Source of the DNA: an uncultured Faecalibacterium sp.
GTDB lineage: Bacteria; Bacillota; Clostridia; Oscillospirales; Ruminococcaceae
Direction of reading: 5' to 3'
Length of the DNA stretch: 64,000 nucleotides
Assembly: GCA_934548045.1 (NCBI GenBank)
Contig: CAKTEM010000001.1
Location: 62,001-126,000 of the forward strand
Below the pieces are notes generated by a model. The model was not told where the DNA came from, searched no databases, and saw only the letters and a list, made by a program, of their open reading frames with translations. A program made the translations under genes and the position numbers. Shown here in pieces: positions 47,324 to 55,617 of this stretch; within the stretch, counting starts at the first letter, position 1; each line of letters begins with the position of its first letter.

Positions 47324-48184
47324 TCAATAATAGAAGACCGCAATGATCACCATCGTCACAAAGGGCGCGATGAACATCACGCTGTCAAAACGGTCAAGAA
47401 TACCGCCGTGGCCCGGGAAGATGGTGCCATAATCCTTGATGCCGCACTGACGCTTGACAACGCTTGCGAACAGGTCGCCATAGATGCCAAGCACTGCGGC
47501 GACGCAGGCCAGCAGCGCGATGATGATATACATCGAAACGCCGATATTGGAACGGGTAAATGCCTCCATCCGGTCTGCCGCCACCGAGTAGATAAGAGTG
47601 ACGATGACGCCGAACACCATCGTACCCAGCACGCCGCCGATAGCACCTTCCACGGTCTTTTTCGGGCTGACGACCGGGCAGAGCTTATGCTTGCCGAACG
47701 CTCGGCCGGCAAAGTAAGCGCAGGTATCTCCGCCCCATGCAAAGCACAAAATCAGCAGGATAAAGAAGATGGCGTCGTAGCCGTAAGTCTCGACGGGCAG
47801 CAGCTCTTTCAGCCGGATGAACGAGTAGAAACAGAAGATGACGATACCTGAAAACATGACAAGACCGCTGGCCTTCTGGTAGCTGATATCGCCGTTGCGC
47901 ACCACCAGATAGATGGCATAGAACAAAACCAGCAAAAACGACGCCGGCATGACCAGCCTGCGGCAGACCTGATAGCTGGACAGCATGATGAGCAGGGTGA
48001 ACGGCACCATGACAACGTACAGGAGCCAGTCTTTTTTCTCAAAGCCGAGAGCGTTGTAGATCTCGTGGATGGCGATCAGGGTAATGGCTGCGATCACCAG
48101 ATTGAATATCAGAGTATCGAAGGTGAACAGCACCCCGATCAGGACGACGATGCCCACAAGGGCGGTGATGATTCTTGTTTTCAT
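47324..48184 (-). CDS. cdsA: Phosphatidate cytidylyltransferase
   Basis: A 286-residue integral membrane enzyme making CDP-diacylglycerol for phospholipid synthesis. About eight membrane helices are visible, with the signature near the end, SVVKRQCGIKDYGTIFPGHGGILDRFDS. WGGDTCAYFAGRAFGKHKL in the middle is the nucleotide-binding segment. It sits between uppS and dxr. Confidence 0.96.
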   Translation of the reverse strand: MKTRIITALVGIVVLIGVLFTFDTLIFNLVIAAITLIAIHEIYNALGFEKKDWLLYVVMVPFTLLIMLSSYQVCRRLVMPASFLLVLFYAIYLVVRNGDISYQKASGLVMFSGIVIFCFYSFIRLKELLPVETYGYDAIFFILLILCFAWGGDTCAYFAGRAFGKHKLCPVVSPKKTVEGAIGGVLGTMVFGVIVTLIYSVAADRMEAFTRSNIGVSMYIIIALLACVAAVLGIYGDLFASVVKRQCGIKDYGTIFPGHGGILDRFDSVMFIAPFVTMVIIAVFYY

Positions 48185-48244
48185 AGTATGTTGTTCTCCA
48201 ATGGGTATTTATTTTCTGGGTCGGAATACGGAGTTTCCTTCCGC

Positions 48245-48958
48245 TCAGATACCGCCGAACCGACGGGAACGCTTGTTGAACTCTTCAATGGCGGCGTCCA
48301 GATCATTCCGGGTGAAGTCCGGCCACAGAACGTCCATTTCGACCAGCTCCGAGTAAGCGGCCTGCCAGAGCATAAAGTTGGACAGACGCTTCTCTCCACT
48401 CGGCCGGAGGATGAAGTCCGGGTCTTTCTGGCCCTCGGTGTACATGTGGTCGCTCATCATCTCTTCGGTGATGTCCTCGGGCTTGAGTTCACCGGCAGCA
48501 ACTTTTTCCGCCAGCTGCTGCGCCGCGCGGACGATTTCCGGACGACCGCCGTAGTTGACCGCGATGTTCAGGGTCATGCCGGTCTTGTGTGCCGAGTCGC
48601 CTTCCAGCTCGTTCATCAGCTTCTGCAGCTTCGGGTCGAGCGCGGTGCGGTCGCCCAGAAACTTGATGCGGATGTTCCGGTCTTTGTAGTTGAAGCCCTT
48701 GAGCAGGTACTCGCCGAACAGCCGCATGATGGCACCGACTTCTTCCATCGGGCGTTTCCAGTTCTCGGTCGAGAATGCGTAGAAGTACACGGACGAGACG
48801 CCCAGCTCCTCGCAGTAGTTGGCGATGTCCTGAAAGACCGCCGCACCCTTTTTGTGTCCGGCGGTCCGGGGCAGGCCGCGCTGTTTGGCCCAGCGGCCAT
48901 TGCCGTCCATGATGATGCCGATGGACAATCCTTCCGCAAATTCCTTCGGATGTGTCAT
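48245..48958 (-). CDS. uppS: Isoprenyl (undecaprenyl) diphosphate synthase
   Basis: A 237-residue cis-prenyltransferase producing the lipid carrier for cell wall synthesis. The catalytic IIMDGNGRWAKQRGLPR motif is at about residues 15-31, with YFYAFSTENWKRP and RPSGEKRLSNFMLWQAAYSE later. The ATG at 48958 has AGGAG upstream, which excludes the longer form from 49015. A strong hairpin (48986-49021) separates it from frr. Confidence 0.96.
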   Translation of the reverse strand: MTHPKEFAEGLSIGIIMDGNGRWAKQRGLPRTAGHKKGAAVFQDIANYCEELGVSSVYFYAFSTENWKRPMEEVGAIMRLFGEYLLKGFNYKDRNIRIKFLGDRTALDPKLQKLMNELEGDSAHKTGMTLNIAVNYGGRPEIVRAAQQLAEKVAAGELKPEDITEEMMSDHMYTEGQKDPDFILRPSGEKRLSNFMLWQAAYSELVEMDVLWPDFTRNDLDAAIEEFNKRSRRFGGI

Positions 48959-48985
48959 AATCGTTCTCCTGTTTTTATTGGAAAA

Positions 48986-49021
48986 GGTGCCGCGTGCCTT
49001 GGGATTCCAGCACACGGCACC
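48986..49021 (-). terminator. Internal terminator or attenuator between frr and uppS
   Basis: GGTGCCGTGTGC pairs with GCACGCGGCACC (minus-strand sense), followed by TTTT. It sits inside an otherwise continuous gene group, so it probably lowers rather than ends transcription of the lipid genes. Confidence 0.65.
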
Positions 49022-49047
49022 CTTCTATTTTGTCAGCCGCGTCAGAA

Positions 49048-49602
49048 TCAGACGGACATGATCTCTTTCTGCTTTTCCTCGACCGCTGCGTCGATGTTCT
49101 TGATATACTTATCGGTCAGCTTCTGGACATCCTCTTCCATGGTCTTCTGGGTGTCCTCGGTCAGCTCGCCAGCCTTCTTCATGGCCTTTGCCTTATCCAT
49201 TGCCTCACGGCGGACATTGCGGACTGCAACCTTTGCTTCTTCACCCAGCTTGGAGACTTCCTTTGCCAGCTGCTTACGGCGTTCCTCGGTGGGTGCCGGG
49301 AAGTTCAGACGGATGGTCTGGCCGTCGTCGATGGGGGTGATGCCGACATCGCTTGCCATGATGGCCTTGCTAATGGCACGCAGCAGGCTGCGGTCCCACG
49401 GGGTAATGGTCAGGGTGCGAGCTTCGCTGACGGCCACGGAAGCGACCTGCTGGATGGGAGTGGGTGCGCCGTAGTAGTCCACCGACACCTTATCCAGAAC
49501 AGCCGGGTTTGCGCGGCCTGCGCGCACAGCGGCCAGCTCTTTGCCCAGATGCTCGACTGAGTTTTTCATCTTGTCTTCAAATACCTTGGTATTGCTGCTC
49601 AT
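49048..49602 (-). CDS. frr: Ribosome recycling factor
   Basis: A 184-residue protein that splits post-termination ribosomes with EF-G. The Arg-rich LAAVRAGRANPAVLDKVSVDYYG helix-hinge and PWDRSLLRAISKAIMASDVGITP are diagnostic. Two ATGs lie six bases apart; the second (49602) has better spacing from AGGAG. It follows pyrH, as in many Firmicutes. Confidence 0.97.
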   Translation of the reverse strand: MSSNTKVFEDKMKNSVEHLGKELAAVRAGRANPAVLDKVSVDYYGAPTPIQQVASVAVSEARTLTITPWDRSLLRAISKAIMASDVGITPIDDGQTIRLNFPAPTEERRKQLAKEVSKLGEEAKVAVRNVRREAMDKAKAMKKAGELTEDTQKTMEEDVQKLTDKYIKNIDAAVEEKQKEIMSV

Positions 49603-49681
49603 TGTCATTGTCTCCTGTTTCTTATTTCACCAGCCGGGATGCGGTCTGGTTTATTCTATTATCGAAATCGGGCGGCTATGC

Positions 49682-50392
49682 TCAGCCCTCGTACACCAGC
49701 GTGCCGACGTTCTCACCCTGCACTGCACGGGCGATGTTATCCGGGTCGGCCAGATCGAAGACCAGAATCGGGAGCTTGTTGTCGCGGCAGAGCGTTGCAG
49801 CGGTGCCGTCCATGACAGCCAGACGGTCTTCCAGAACCTTGGTGAAGGTCAGGGTGTCGTACTTCTTGGCATCGGGGTACTTGTGGGGGTCCTTATCGTA
49901 CACGCCGTCGACCATCGTTGCCTTGAACATGATATCGGCCGAGACTTCCACAGCGCGCAGAGCGGTCGTGGTGTCGGTGGAGAAGAACGGGTTGCCGGTG
50001 CCGCCGCCAAAGATGGCGATCTTGCCCTCTTCCATTGCGCGCAGAGCATCCTTACGGGTAAATGCCGGTGCGACCTGCGGCATGGTGATGGAAGTGAAGA
50101 CCTCGGTCGCCACACCCAGCTGCTCGAGCTTGTCGGAGACTGCCAGAGCGTTCATGACCGTCGCCAGCATACCAATTTTATCGGCCAGCGTGCGCTCCAT
50201 CTTGCCGCTGGAACGGCCGCGCCAGAAGTTGCCGCCGCCGACAACGATGCCGATCTGAACGCCCAGCTCGTGCGCCTTCTTGACACCGCCGCAGATGGCG
50301 TCCATAGTCGGCTCATCAAAGCCGGTTCCCTTCTCGCCGCCGAGAGCCTCACCGCTGATCTTAAGCAGGATACGCTGATATTTCAATGCCAT
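49682..50392 (-). CDS. pyrH: UMP kinase
   Basis: A 236-residue amino-acid-kinase-fold enzyme phosphorylating UMP. It opens MALKYQRILLKISGEALGG and contains IVVGGGNFWRGR, GGTGNPFFSTDTTTALRA and DGVYDKDPHKYPDAKKY, all family motifs. It is the first gene of a minus-strand group running to polC, with a promoter at 50510-50538. rpsB and tsf, which often precede pyrH, are absent here; a divergent tRNA gene takes their place. Confidence 0.97.
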   Translation of the reverse strand: MALKYQRILLKISGEALGGEKGTGFDEPTMDAICGGVKKAHELGVQIGIVVGGGNFWRGRSSGKMERTLADKIGMLATVMNALAVSDKLEQLGVATEVFTSITMPQVAPAFTRKDALRAMEEGKIAIFGGGTGNPFFSTDTTTALRAVEVSADIMFKATMVDGVYDKDPHKYPDAKKYDTLTFTKVLEDRLAVMDGTAATLCRDNKLPILVFDLADPDNIARAVQGENVGTLVYEG

Positions 50393-50509
50393 TTTACAAT
50401 ACACCACCTAAATCATTTTTGTTCCGCAAAGGCGCGGAGCTTCCGTTTCCACTCACAGTTGTGAGCCGCAGCACGCCATGGCCGACGCGCTGCTGATTTT
50501 CTTGAGCCT

Positions 50510-50538
50510 ATTTTACAATAAAACGCCTCCAAAGTAAA
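50510..50538 (-). promoter_or_regulatory. Promoter of the pyrH-polC gene group
   Basis: On the minus strand TTTACT (50538-50533) and TAAAAT (50515-50510) are 17 bases apart, leaving a leader of about 110 bases before pyrH. Confidence 0.55.
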
Positions 50539-50610
50539 CAGGTAAACCGAGATGTCGCACAAAAGCTTTGCCAATTCCCGGTATTTCTGCCACACAAATA
50601 AAATTTGTGC

Positions 50611-50639
50611 TGGACATTTGCCGCCGTTCATGGTATAAT
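50611..50639 (+). promoter_or_regulatory. Promoter of tRNA-Gly
   Basis: TGGACA at 50611-50616 and a perfect TATAAT at 50634-50639, with 17-base spacing, placed 17 bases before the tRNA. Confidence 0.8.
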
Positions 50640-50656
50640 CTCTCTTGCAATCCGAT

Positions 50657-50731
50657 GCGGGCATCGTACATCGGCTAGTATATCAGCCTTCCAAGCTGAT
50701 GAGGTGGGTTCGATTCCCATTGCCCGCTCCA
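50657..50731 (+). tRNA. tRNA-Gly (anticodon TCC)
   Basis: A complete cloverleaf: acceptor GCGGGCA/TGCCCGC, anticodon stem TCAGC/GCTGA with loop CTTCCAA giving anticodon TCC, T arm GGGTTCGATTCCC, U discriminator, and an encoded CCA end. It has its own promoter and terminator and stands alone. Confidence 0.97.
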
Positions 50732-50736
50732 AACAA

Positions 50737-50765
50737 AAGTCCAGTTCCTTTGTGGAACCGGACTT
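50737..50765 (+). terminator. Terminator after tRNA-Gly
   Basis: AAGTCC-GTTCC pairs with GGAAC-GGACTT around a short loop, followed by CTTATTTT. Confidence 0.75.
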
Positions 50766-50977
50766 CTTATTTTGCATATTTTTGCGCATTTTTTCTTTTT
50801 TCTTTCGGACATTTCCCGGCCTTTGTCCGGCGAAAATGACTTTTTGGTTTACTTTTTAACCATTCAGCAAAGTTTCATCTGGAAGTTTTGTATATAATAT
50901 GTTATACTGGCTCTAGTTAGACATGATAGACACGAACCAAGAGACCTTTTGGCTCTTTTCCGATTTGGAGAATTCAC

Positions 50978-52906
50978 ATGACATCAATGGAAGAAGCACG
51001 AGCCTGGATAGAGACTTTGCGGAACATTTATACAGATGTCCGTCTTCTGGACGCCGACACTGTAAACGGAATCGAAGAAGGAAGCTGCACGGACCCATCT
51101 CAGGATGCGTGCTACGCTGACCGCCACAGACAGCATTACTCTCGCAACTGCGCGGCAAAGCTGGCACTGGCGACCAAAAGCAAACAGTGCTGTATCGAGA
51201 TCTTTGGTGATGAGCTTGCGCACATCACCTCCTGCTATTATGAGATCGAAGGCAAGCCCTATGTGCTGGAACTGGTGCAGAGTTCGCCCTGTCAGGCCAC
51301 GCTGGACACCGATACCGGCGAGCGTGTTCTGCGTGAACTTTCGAGCTACAATACCGCAATTTATCAGGACGCTCTGACCGGTGTTTTCAACCGCCGCTAT
51401 TATGAAGAAGTTGCCCGGAAAGCCAATGGCCCGGCCTGCGTCGCCCTGATGGACTTGGACGATTTCAAAATCTGCAACGATTCCTACGGCCACGATGTCG
51501 GCGACCTTGCGCTGCGGACTGCGGCAAAAATCATTCGTTCCTGCATCCGTGACACCGACACGCTGATTCGCTACGGCGGCGATGAGTTTCTGCTCATCCT
51601 GCCCGGTATCCCCGGCGACTATCTCCCTGTTGTTCTGGAAAAGATACGCACGGAAGTCCATGCTGTTTCCATCCCGGGTTATCCACATCTTCACCTGTCG
51701 ACCAGCATCGGCGGTGTTGTTCAAACCGCTTCCGACTCGATGGAAACAGCTGTCCGGAAGGCGGACAAGCTGATGTATCAGGCCAAGGAACGGAAAAATG
51801 CCGGTGTTTCCAACGAGCCCGGCACCGTCTTTCTGTTGGAAGAGGCACCCATTCAGGAGAAATCGCAGATCCTCATCGTGGACGATGCCGCGCTGAACCG
51901 TGACATCCTCGCCGCGATTCTGGGAACCGATTACCGTATTCTGGAAGCCTCCAACGGCCAGCAATGCCTTGATTTGATGCGTGAGTACGCTGATGACATC
52001 GCTCTCGTGCTGCTGGACATCAATATGCCCGTGCTGGATGGTTTCGAGGTCTTAAAGACCATGAACGCCAACCACAGCATCGAAGATATCCCTGTCATCA
52101 TGATCTCCAGCGAGGACTCCGAGTCCTCCATCCGCCGGGCCTACGAGCTGGGCGCAAGCGACTATGTCAACCGCCCGTTCGACGCAAAAGTGGTCTACCG
52201 CCGGGTGTTCAACACCATCAAGCTCTATTCCAAGCAGCGTCGTCTGGTGAGCCTTGTCTCCGACCAGATCCGCAAGCAGGAGAAGAACACCTCCATGCTG
52301 GTCGGCGTCCTGAGCCAGATCGTCGAGTTCCGCAACGGTGAGAGCGGAAGCCATGTCCGCCACATCCGGGTCATCACCGAGATGGTTTTGAACCACCTAT
52401 TGGAGATCACCGATAACTATCGCATCAGCCCGGAAGAGCAGGACGATATCCCTCTGGCTTCTGCCCTGCACGACATCGGCAAGATCGCCATCGACGAAAA
52501 GATTCTGAACAAGCCCGGCCGGCTGACGAAAGAGGAATTCGAGGTCATCAAGACCCACAGTATGCAGGGCGCGAACATGCTGCAAAAGCTCGAAAACTTC
52601 GAGGAAGAGCCGCTGCTTCACACAGCATACGAAATTGCGCGCTGGCATCATGAACGCTGGGATGGCCGCGGTTACCCGGACGGCCTGAAAGGCAACAATA
52701 TCCCCATCAGTGCGCAGATCGTCTCGCTGGCGGATGTCTACGACGCGCTCACCAGTGAGCGGTGCTATAAAAAGGCGTTCAGCCATGAGCAGTCCATCCA
52801 GATGATCCTCGATGGCGAGTGCGGTGCGTTCAATCCCCTGCTTCTCCAGTGCCTGAAGGATATTCAGGATGAGCTGCGAGATGAACTCAAGAATGATTTT
52901 CACTGA
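50978..52906 (+). CDS. GGDEF-REC-HD-GYP cyclic-di-GMP turnover protein
   Basis: A 642-residue soluble protein joining opposing activities. After an N-terminal sensory part of about 125 residues, the diguanylate cyclase domain (about 126-285) has an intact RYGGDEF site and an RDTD inhibitory I-site just before it. A receiver domain (about 295-415) has the DD pair, phosphoacceptor Asp in LLDINMPVLDG and the later Ser/Lys region partly changed (ISSED; NRPFD). The HD-GYP-type phosphodiesterase (about 430-625) has ALHDIGK and the HHERWDGRGYPDG motif. GGAG precedes the start. It follows the tRNA with its own AT-rich promoter region and ends at a strong terminator. Confidence 0.93.
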   Translation: MTSMEEARAWIETLRNIYTDVRLLDADTVNGIEEGSCTDPSQDACYADRHRQHYSRNCAAKLALATKSKQCCIEIFGDELAHITSCYYEIEGKPYVLELVQSSPCQATLDTDTGERVLRELSSYNTAIYQDALTGVFNRRYYEEVARKANGPACVALMDLDDFKICNDSYGHDVGDLALRTAAKIIRSCIRDTDTLIRYGGDEFLLILPGIPGDYLPVVLEKIRTEVHAVSIPGYPHLHLSTSIGGVVQTASDSMETAVRKADKLMYQAKERKNAGVSNEPGTVFLLEEAPIQEKSQILIVDDAALNRDILAAILGTDYRILEASNGQQCLDLMREYADDIALVLLDINMPVLDGFEVLKTMNANHSIEDIPVIMISSEDSESSIRRAYELGASDYVNRPFDAKVVYRRVFNTIKLYSKQRRLVSLVSDQIRKQEKNTSMLVGVLSQIVEFRNGESGSHVRHIRVITEMVLNHLLEITDNYRISPEEQDDIPLASALHDIGKIAIDEKILNKPGRLTKEEFEVIKTHSMQGANMLQKLENFEEEPLLHTAYEIARWHHERWDGRGYPDGLKGNNIPISAQIVSLADVYDALTSERCYKKAFSHEQSIQMILDGECGAFNPLLLQCLKDIQDELRDELKNDFH

Positions 52907-52913
52907 ATAGCAG

Positions 52914-52954
52914 AACTCCCTTCCCGGCGACATCGTCAGGAAGGGAGTTTTTTT
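52914..52954 (+). terminator. Terminator after the GGDEF/HD-GYP gene
   Basis: AACTCCCTTCC pairs with GGAAGGGAGTT, followed by a seven-base T run. It lies between convergent genes and may also serve ecfT. Confidence 0.85.
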
Positions 52955-52960
52955 GCAATT

Positions 52961-53791
52961 TTATACAAACGGATTATAGAACCGTCCAAACCGGATAGTA
53001 ACGGTCAGGCTGACAAGGAGGAGGGCGACACCCAAAGTGATGGCGATGAGATCCCGGCGGACGAAGGGCCGCTGAGAATACCATGTGCGCTTGCTTTTTT
53101 TGCCAAAGCCGCGCAGCTCCATCGCATTTGAGATGGTGTCGATACGGTTCAGACTCGTCAAAATCAGCGGCAGCAGGATATTCACCGAATTTTTCAGGCG
53201 TTTGAAGAAGGGTTCGTTTTTGCCCAGCTCTACACCTCTGGCCTGCTGTGCCTGACTGATGCTGTGGTAGTCGCGCTGGATATCAGGGATATACCGCAGG
53301 GCGATTGCCACCGAGTAGCCGACTTTGTACGAAATGCCGATGTTGTTCAGGCTGGCGGCGAACTCGCTGGGGTCGGTCGCCGAGATGAACAGGATAGCAA
53401 CCGGCAGGGAGACAAAATATTTCAGCGAGATGTTCAGCATATAGAACAGCTGTTCTGCCGTCAGGTCGTACCGCCAGAACAAATGACACAGCACCGTCCG
53501 GGTGCCGTAGAGGTTGGTTCCCTGATTGGGGTCGAACAGGAAGATGAACGCATTGTTCAGCAGCAGGAACACCAGCATGAAGATGAGCATGAAGCGGACT
53601 TCCCGGAAGGAGATCTTGCTCAGCTTGAACGCCGCCAGACTGACCGCCAGCAGGCCCAGCAGAACCCATGTGTTATAGGTTATCATGCTGGCAAAGGTGA
53701 ACAGCAGGAAAAATGCCAGCTTGGTCGTGCCGGTCAGTTTGTGGATGACGCTCTCGCGCGGAAGATAATTCAAAACAGTCTTAGCGGCCAT
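52961..53791 (-). CDS. ecfT: ECF transporter transmembrane subunit EcfT
   Basis: A 276-residue membrane subunit of an energy-coupling factor vitamin/metal importer. It has about five hydrophobic helices and the two coupling motifs, AQQARGVELGK and AMELRGFGKK, in the long cytoplasmic helices that contact the ATPases. Its start overlaps the ecfA stop by 11 bases. No S component is adjacent in the window, so the substrate is unknown. Confidence 0.93.
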   Translation of the reverse strand: MAAKTVLNYLPRESVIHKLTGTTKLAFFLLFTFASMITYNTWVLLGLLAVSLAAFKLSKISFREVRFMLIFMLVFLLLNNAFIFLFDPNQGTNLYGTRTVLCHLFWRYDLTAEQLFYMLNISLKYFVSLPVAILFISATDPSEFAASLNNIGISYKVGYSVAIALRYIPDIQRDYHSISQAQQARGVELGKNEPFFKRLKNSVNILLPLILTSLNRIDTISNAMELRGFGKKSKRTWYSQRPFVRRDLIAITLGVALLLVSLTVTIRFGRFYNPFV

Positions 53792-55505
53792 TTTCCCGTA
53801 CCTCCCTGTCCTGCGCGATGAAACGCTCTACAAATTCCTGTGCCGGTTCGATGCCGCAGCGGTTCGCCAGCGTGTAAAGGCTGGTCTCCTTCAACGCCGC
53901 CTGCTCGACCAGCTCCGGGTCACACAGCACGCCTGCCGCCGTCCGGTCGGCGATGAGCTGACCGTCGCAGAACGCCAGTGCGCGTGGCGTATATTCCAGC
54001 ATCAGGTGCATGTCGTGCGTTATCATGACGACCGTGACGCCCTGCGCGTTCAGACCGCGCAGAAACTCCATAATATCGGTATAGTGATGGAAATCCTGTC
54101 CGGCCGTCGGCTCGTCCAGTAGAATCAATTCCGGGTCCAGCACCAGCACACTGGCGATGGTGACGCGCTTTTTCTGGCCGAAGCTCAACGCCGACACCGG
54201 CCAGTTACGGAAGGGATACAGTCCGCAGACTTTCAGCGTCTTCTCGACCTTTTCCCGAATCTCCGCCTCGCTCAGGCCGGAACGCTGCAGACCCAGTGCG
54301 ACTTCATCAAAAATCATGGTCTTTGAGATCATCTGATTGGGGTTCTGCATGACGTAGCCGATGTGCTTTGCGCGGTGACGGATATTTTCATCGGCCAGCG
54401 ATTTTCCGTTCAGGAGAATATCGCCCGAGTCCGGCGTCTCGAAGCCGCAAATCAGTTTTGCGAGGGTCGATTTGCCTGCGCCGTTCCGTCCGACGATGCT
54501 CACCATCTCGCCCTTGCCGATGGAGAAGCTGACATGTTTCAGGGTCGGCTGGCCTTTCTGGTAGCCAAAGCTGAGGTCTTTCACTTCCAGCAGCGGTTCC
54601 GGCGCAGCGGCTGCTTCCGTCTGAGGACGGGCGGTGAACCAGCGGCGGAGGGCGTCCGTATCGGCATCGTTCAGAACAAGGCTGTCCACATGGGCCGGGT
54701 GCTTTTCGGGCGTGATAACCACCCCGGCATACCGCAGGGCCGTGACATACAGCGGCTCCCGGATACCATTTTCGGCCAGCAGGCTGGTCGAGAGCAGCTC
54801 ATCCGGACGCATATCAGCCAGAATTTTCCCCTCGTTGACGAGAACGATGCGGTCAACATTCCGCCAGAGGACATCCTCAAGGCGATGCTCAATGATAAGC
54901 ACCGTTGTATCAGTCTTTTCCTGAATCTCGTCGATCAGCTCGATGGCCTGCTTGCCAGTGGCTGGGTCGAGATTCGCCAGCGGTTCATCGAAGAGCAAAA
55001 TCTTCACCTGATCGACCATAACGCCGGCCAGACTGACGCGCTGTTTCTGTCCGCCCGAAAGCTCGTGCGGCGCGTAGCCGAGATGGTTCTCGATGCCGAC
55101 CAGCTCCGCCGCATGGCGTGTGATGGCGTGCATCTCGTCCTGCGGCGTGCAGCTGTTTTCGAGGGCGAAAGCGATATCCTCGCCAACGGTCAGGCCGATA
55201 AACTGTCCATCCGGGTCCTGCAAGACTGTGCCGACATGGGCGGACAGCTCAAAAATGCTGCTGTGGGGTGCGTCCACGCCGTCAACGGTCAGGGTTCCGG
55301 TGGATTCGCCGGGGTTCGAGAAGGGATTCAGGCCGTTGATGCAGCCTGCCAGCGTGCTTTTGCCGCTTCCGGAAGGGCCTGCAATCAGCACACGTTCGCC
55401 GGGATAGATATCCAGGTTGATATCCGTCAGGGTCGGACGCTTCTGGGCGCGGTACTGGAAGGAAAAATTCTGAAAGGAGATAATGGGATTTTTTTGTTCT
55501 GCCAT
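53781..55505 (-). CDS. ecfA: ECF transporter ATPase, fused double-domain EcfA
   Basis: A 574-residue protein with two ABC ATPase domains in one chain, doing the work of EcfA1 and EcfA2. Domain 1 has GPSGSGKST, signature LSGGQKQR and LLFDEPLANLD; domain 2 has GRNGAGKST, a slightly changed signature LSFGQKKR and LLDEPTAGQD. Switch His residues are present (IEHRLED, ITHDMHL). ATG at 55505 has GAGGAA nine bases upstream. Directly upstream, where an S-component gene would be expected, is a repeat remnant and a decayed kinase gene. Confidence 0.93.
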   Translation of the reverse strand: MAEQKNPIISFQNFSFQYRAQKRPTLTDINLDIYPGERVLIAGPSGSGKSTLAGCINGLNPFSNPGESTGTLTVDGVDAPHSSIFELSAHVGTVLQDPDGQFIGLTVGEDIAFALENSCTPQDEMHAITRHAAELVGIENHLGYAPHELSGGQKQRVSLAGVMVDQVKILLFDEPLANLDPATGKQAIELIDEIQEKTDTTVLIIEHRLEDVLWRNVDRIVLVNEGKILADMRPDELLSTSLLAENGIREPLYVTALRYAGVVITPEKHPAHVDSLVLNDADTDALRRWFTARPQTEAAAAPEPLLEVKDLSFGYQKGQPTLKHVSFSIGKGEMVSIVGRNGAGKSTLAKLICGFETPDSGDILLNGKSLADENIRHRAKHIGYVMQNPNQMISKTMIFDEVALGLQRSGLSEAEIREKVEKTLKVCGLYPFRNWPVSALSFGQKKRVTIASVLVLDPELILLDEPTAGQDFHHYTDIMEFLRGLNAQGVTVVMITHDMHLMLEYTPRALAFCDGQLIADRTAAGVLCDPELVEQAALKETSLYTLANRCGIEPAQEFVERFIAQDREVRENGR

Positions 55506-55526
55506 TGGACACATTTCCTCTAGTTT

Positions 55527-55616
55527 AGAAAGAAAAAGGGGCTGTCACACATCTTCTTCGTGTAACAGCCGGTTTTTACAGCCTTCCCCTCGAGGGGAAG
55601 GTGGCACGCAGTGCCG
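55527..55616. repeat. MITE-like repeat remnant between ecfA and a kinase relic
   Basis: Two inverted structures lie side by side: a GGCTGT-CACAC / GTGT-AACAGCC hairpin at about 55540-55570, and a perfect CCTTCCCCTCGAGGGGAAGG palindrome at about 55582-55601, then a GGCAC/GTGCC hairpin. The style (CCTTCCCCT...AGGGGAAGG near a gene end) resembles intergenic repeats common in related gut Firmicutes. It appears to have cut off the 5' end of the following pseudogene. Confidence 0.5.
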
Positions 55617-55617
55617 C

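Noticed and set aside
50413..50664. 83-residue minus-strand ORF upstream of pyrH
   Set aside because: It overlaps the tRNA promoter and the start of the tRNA, has no ribosome site and matches no family.
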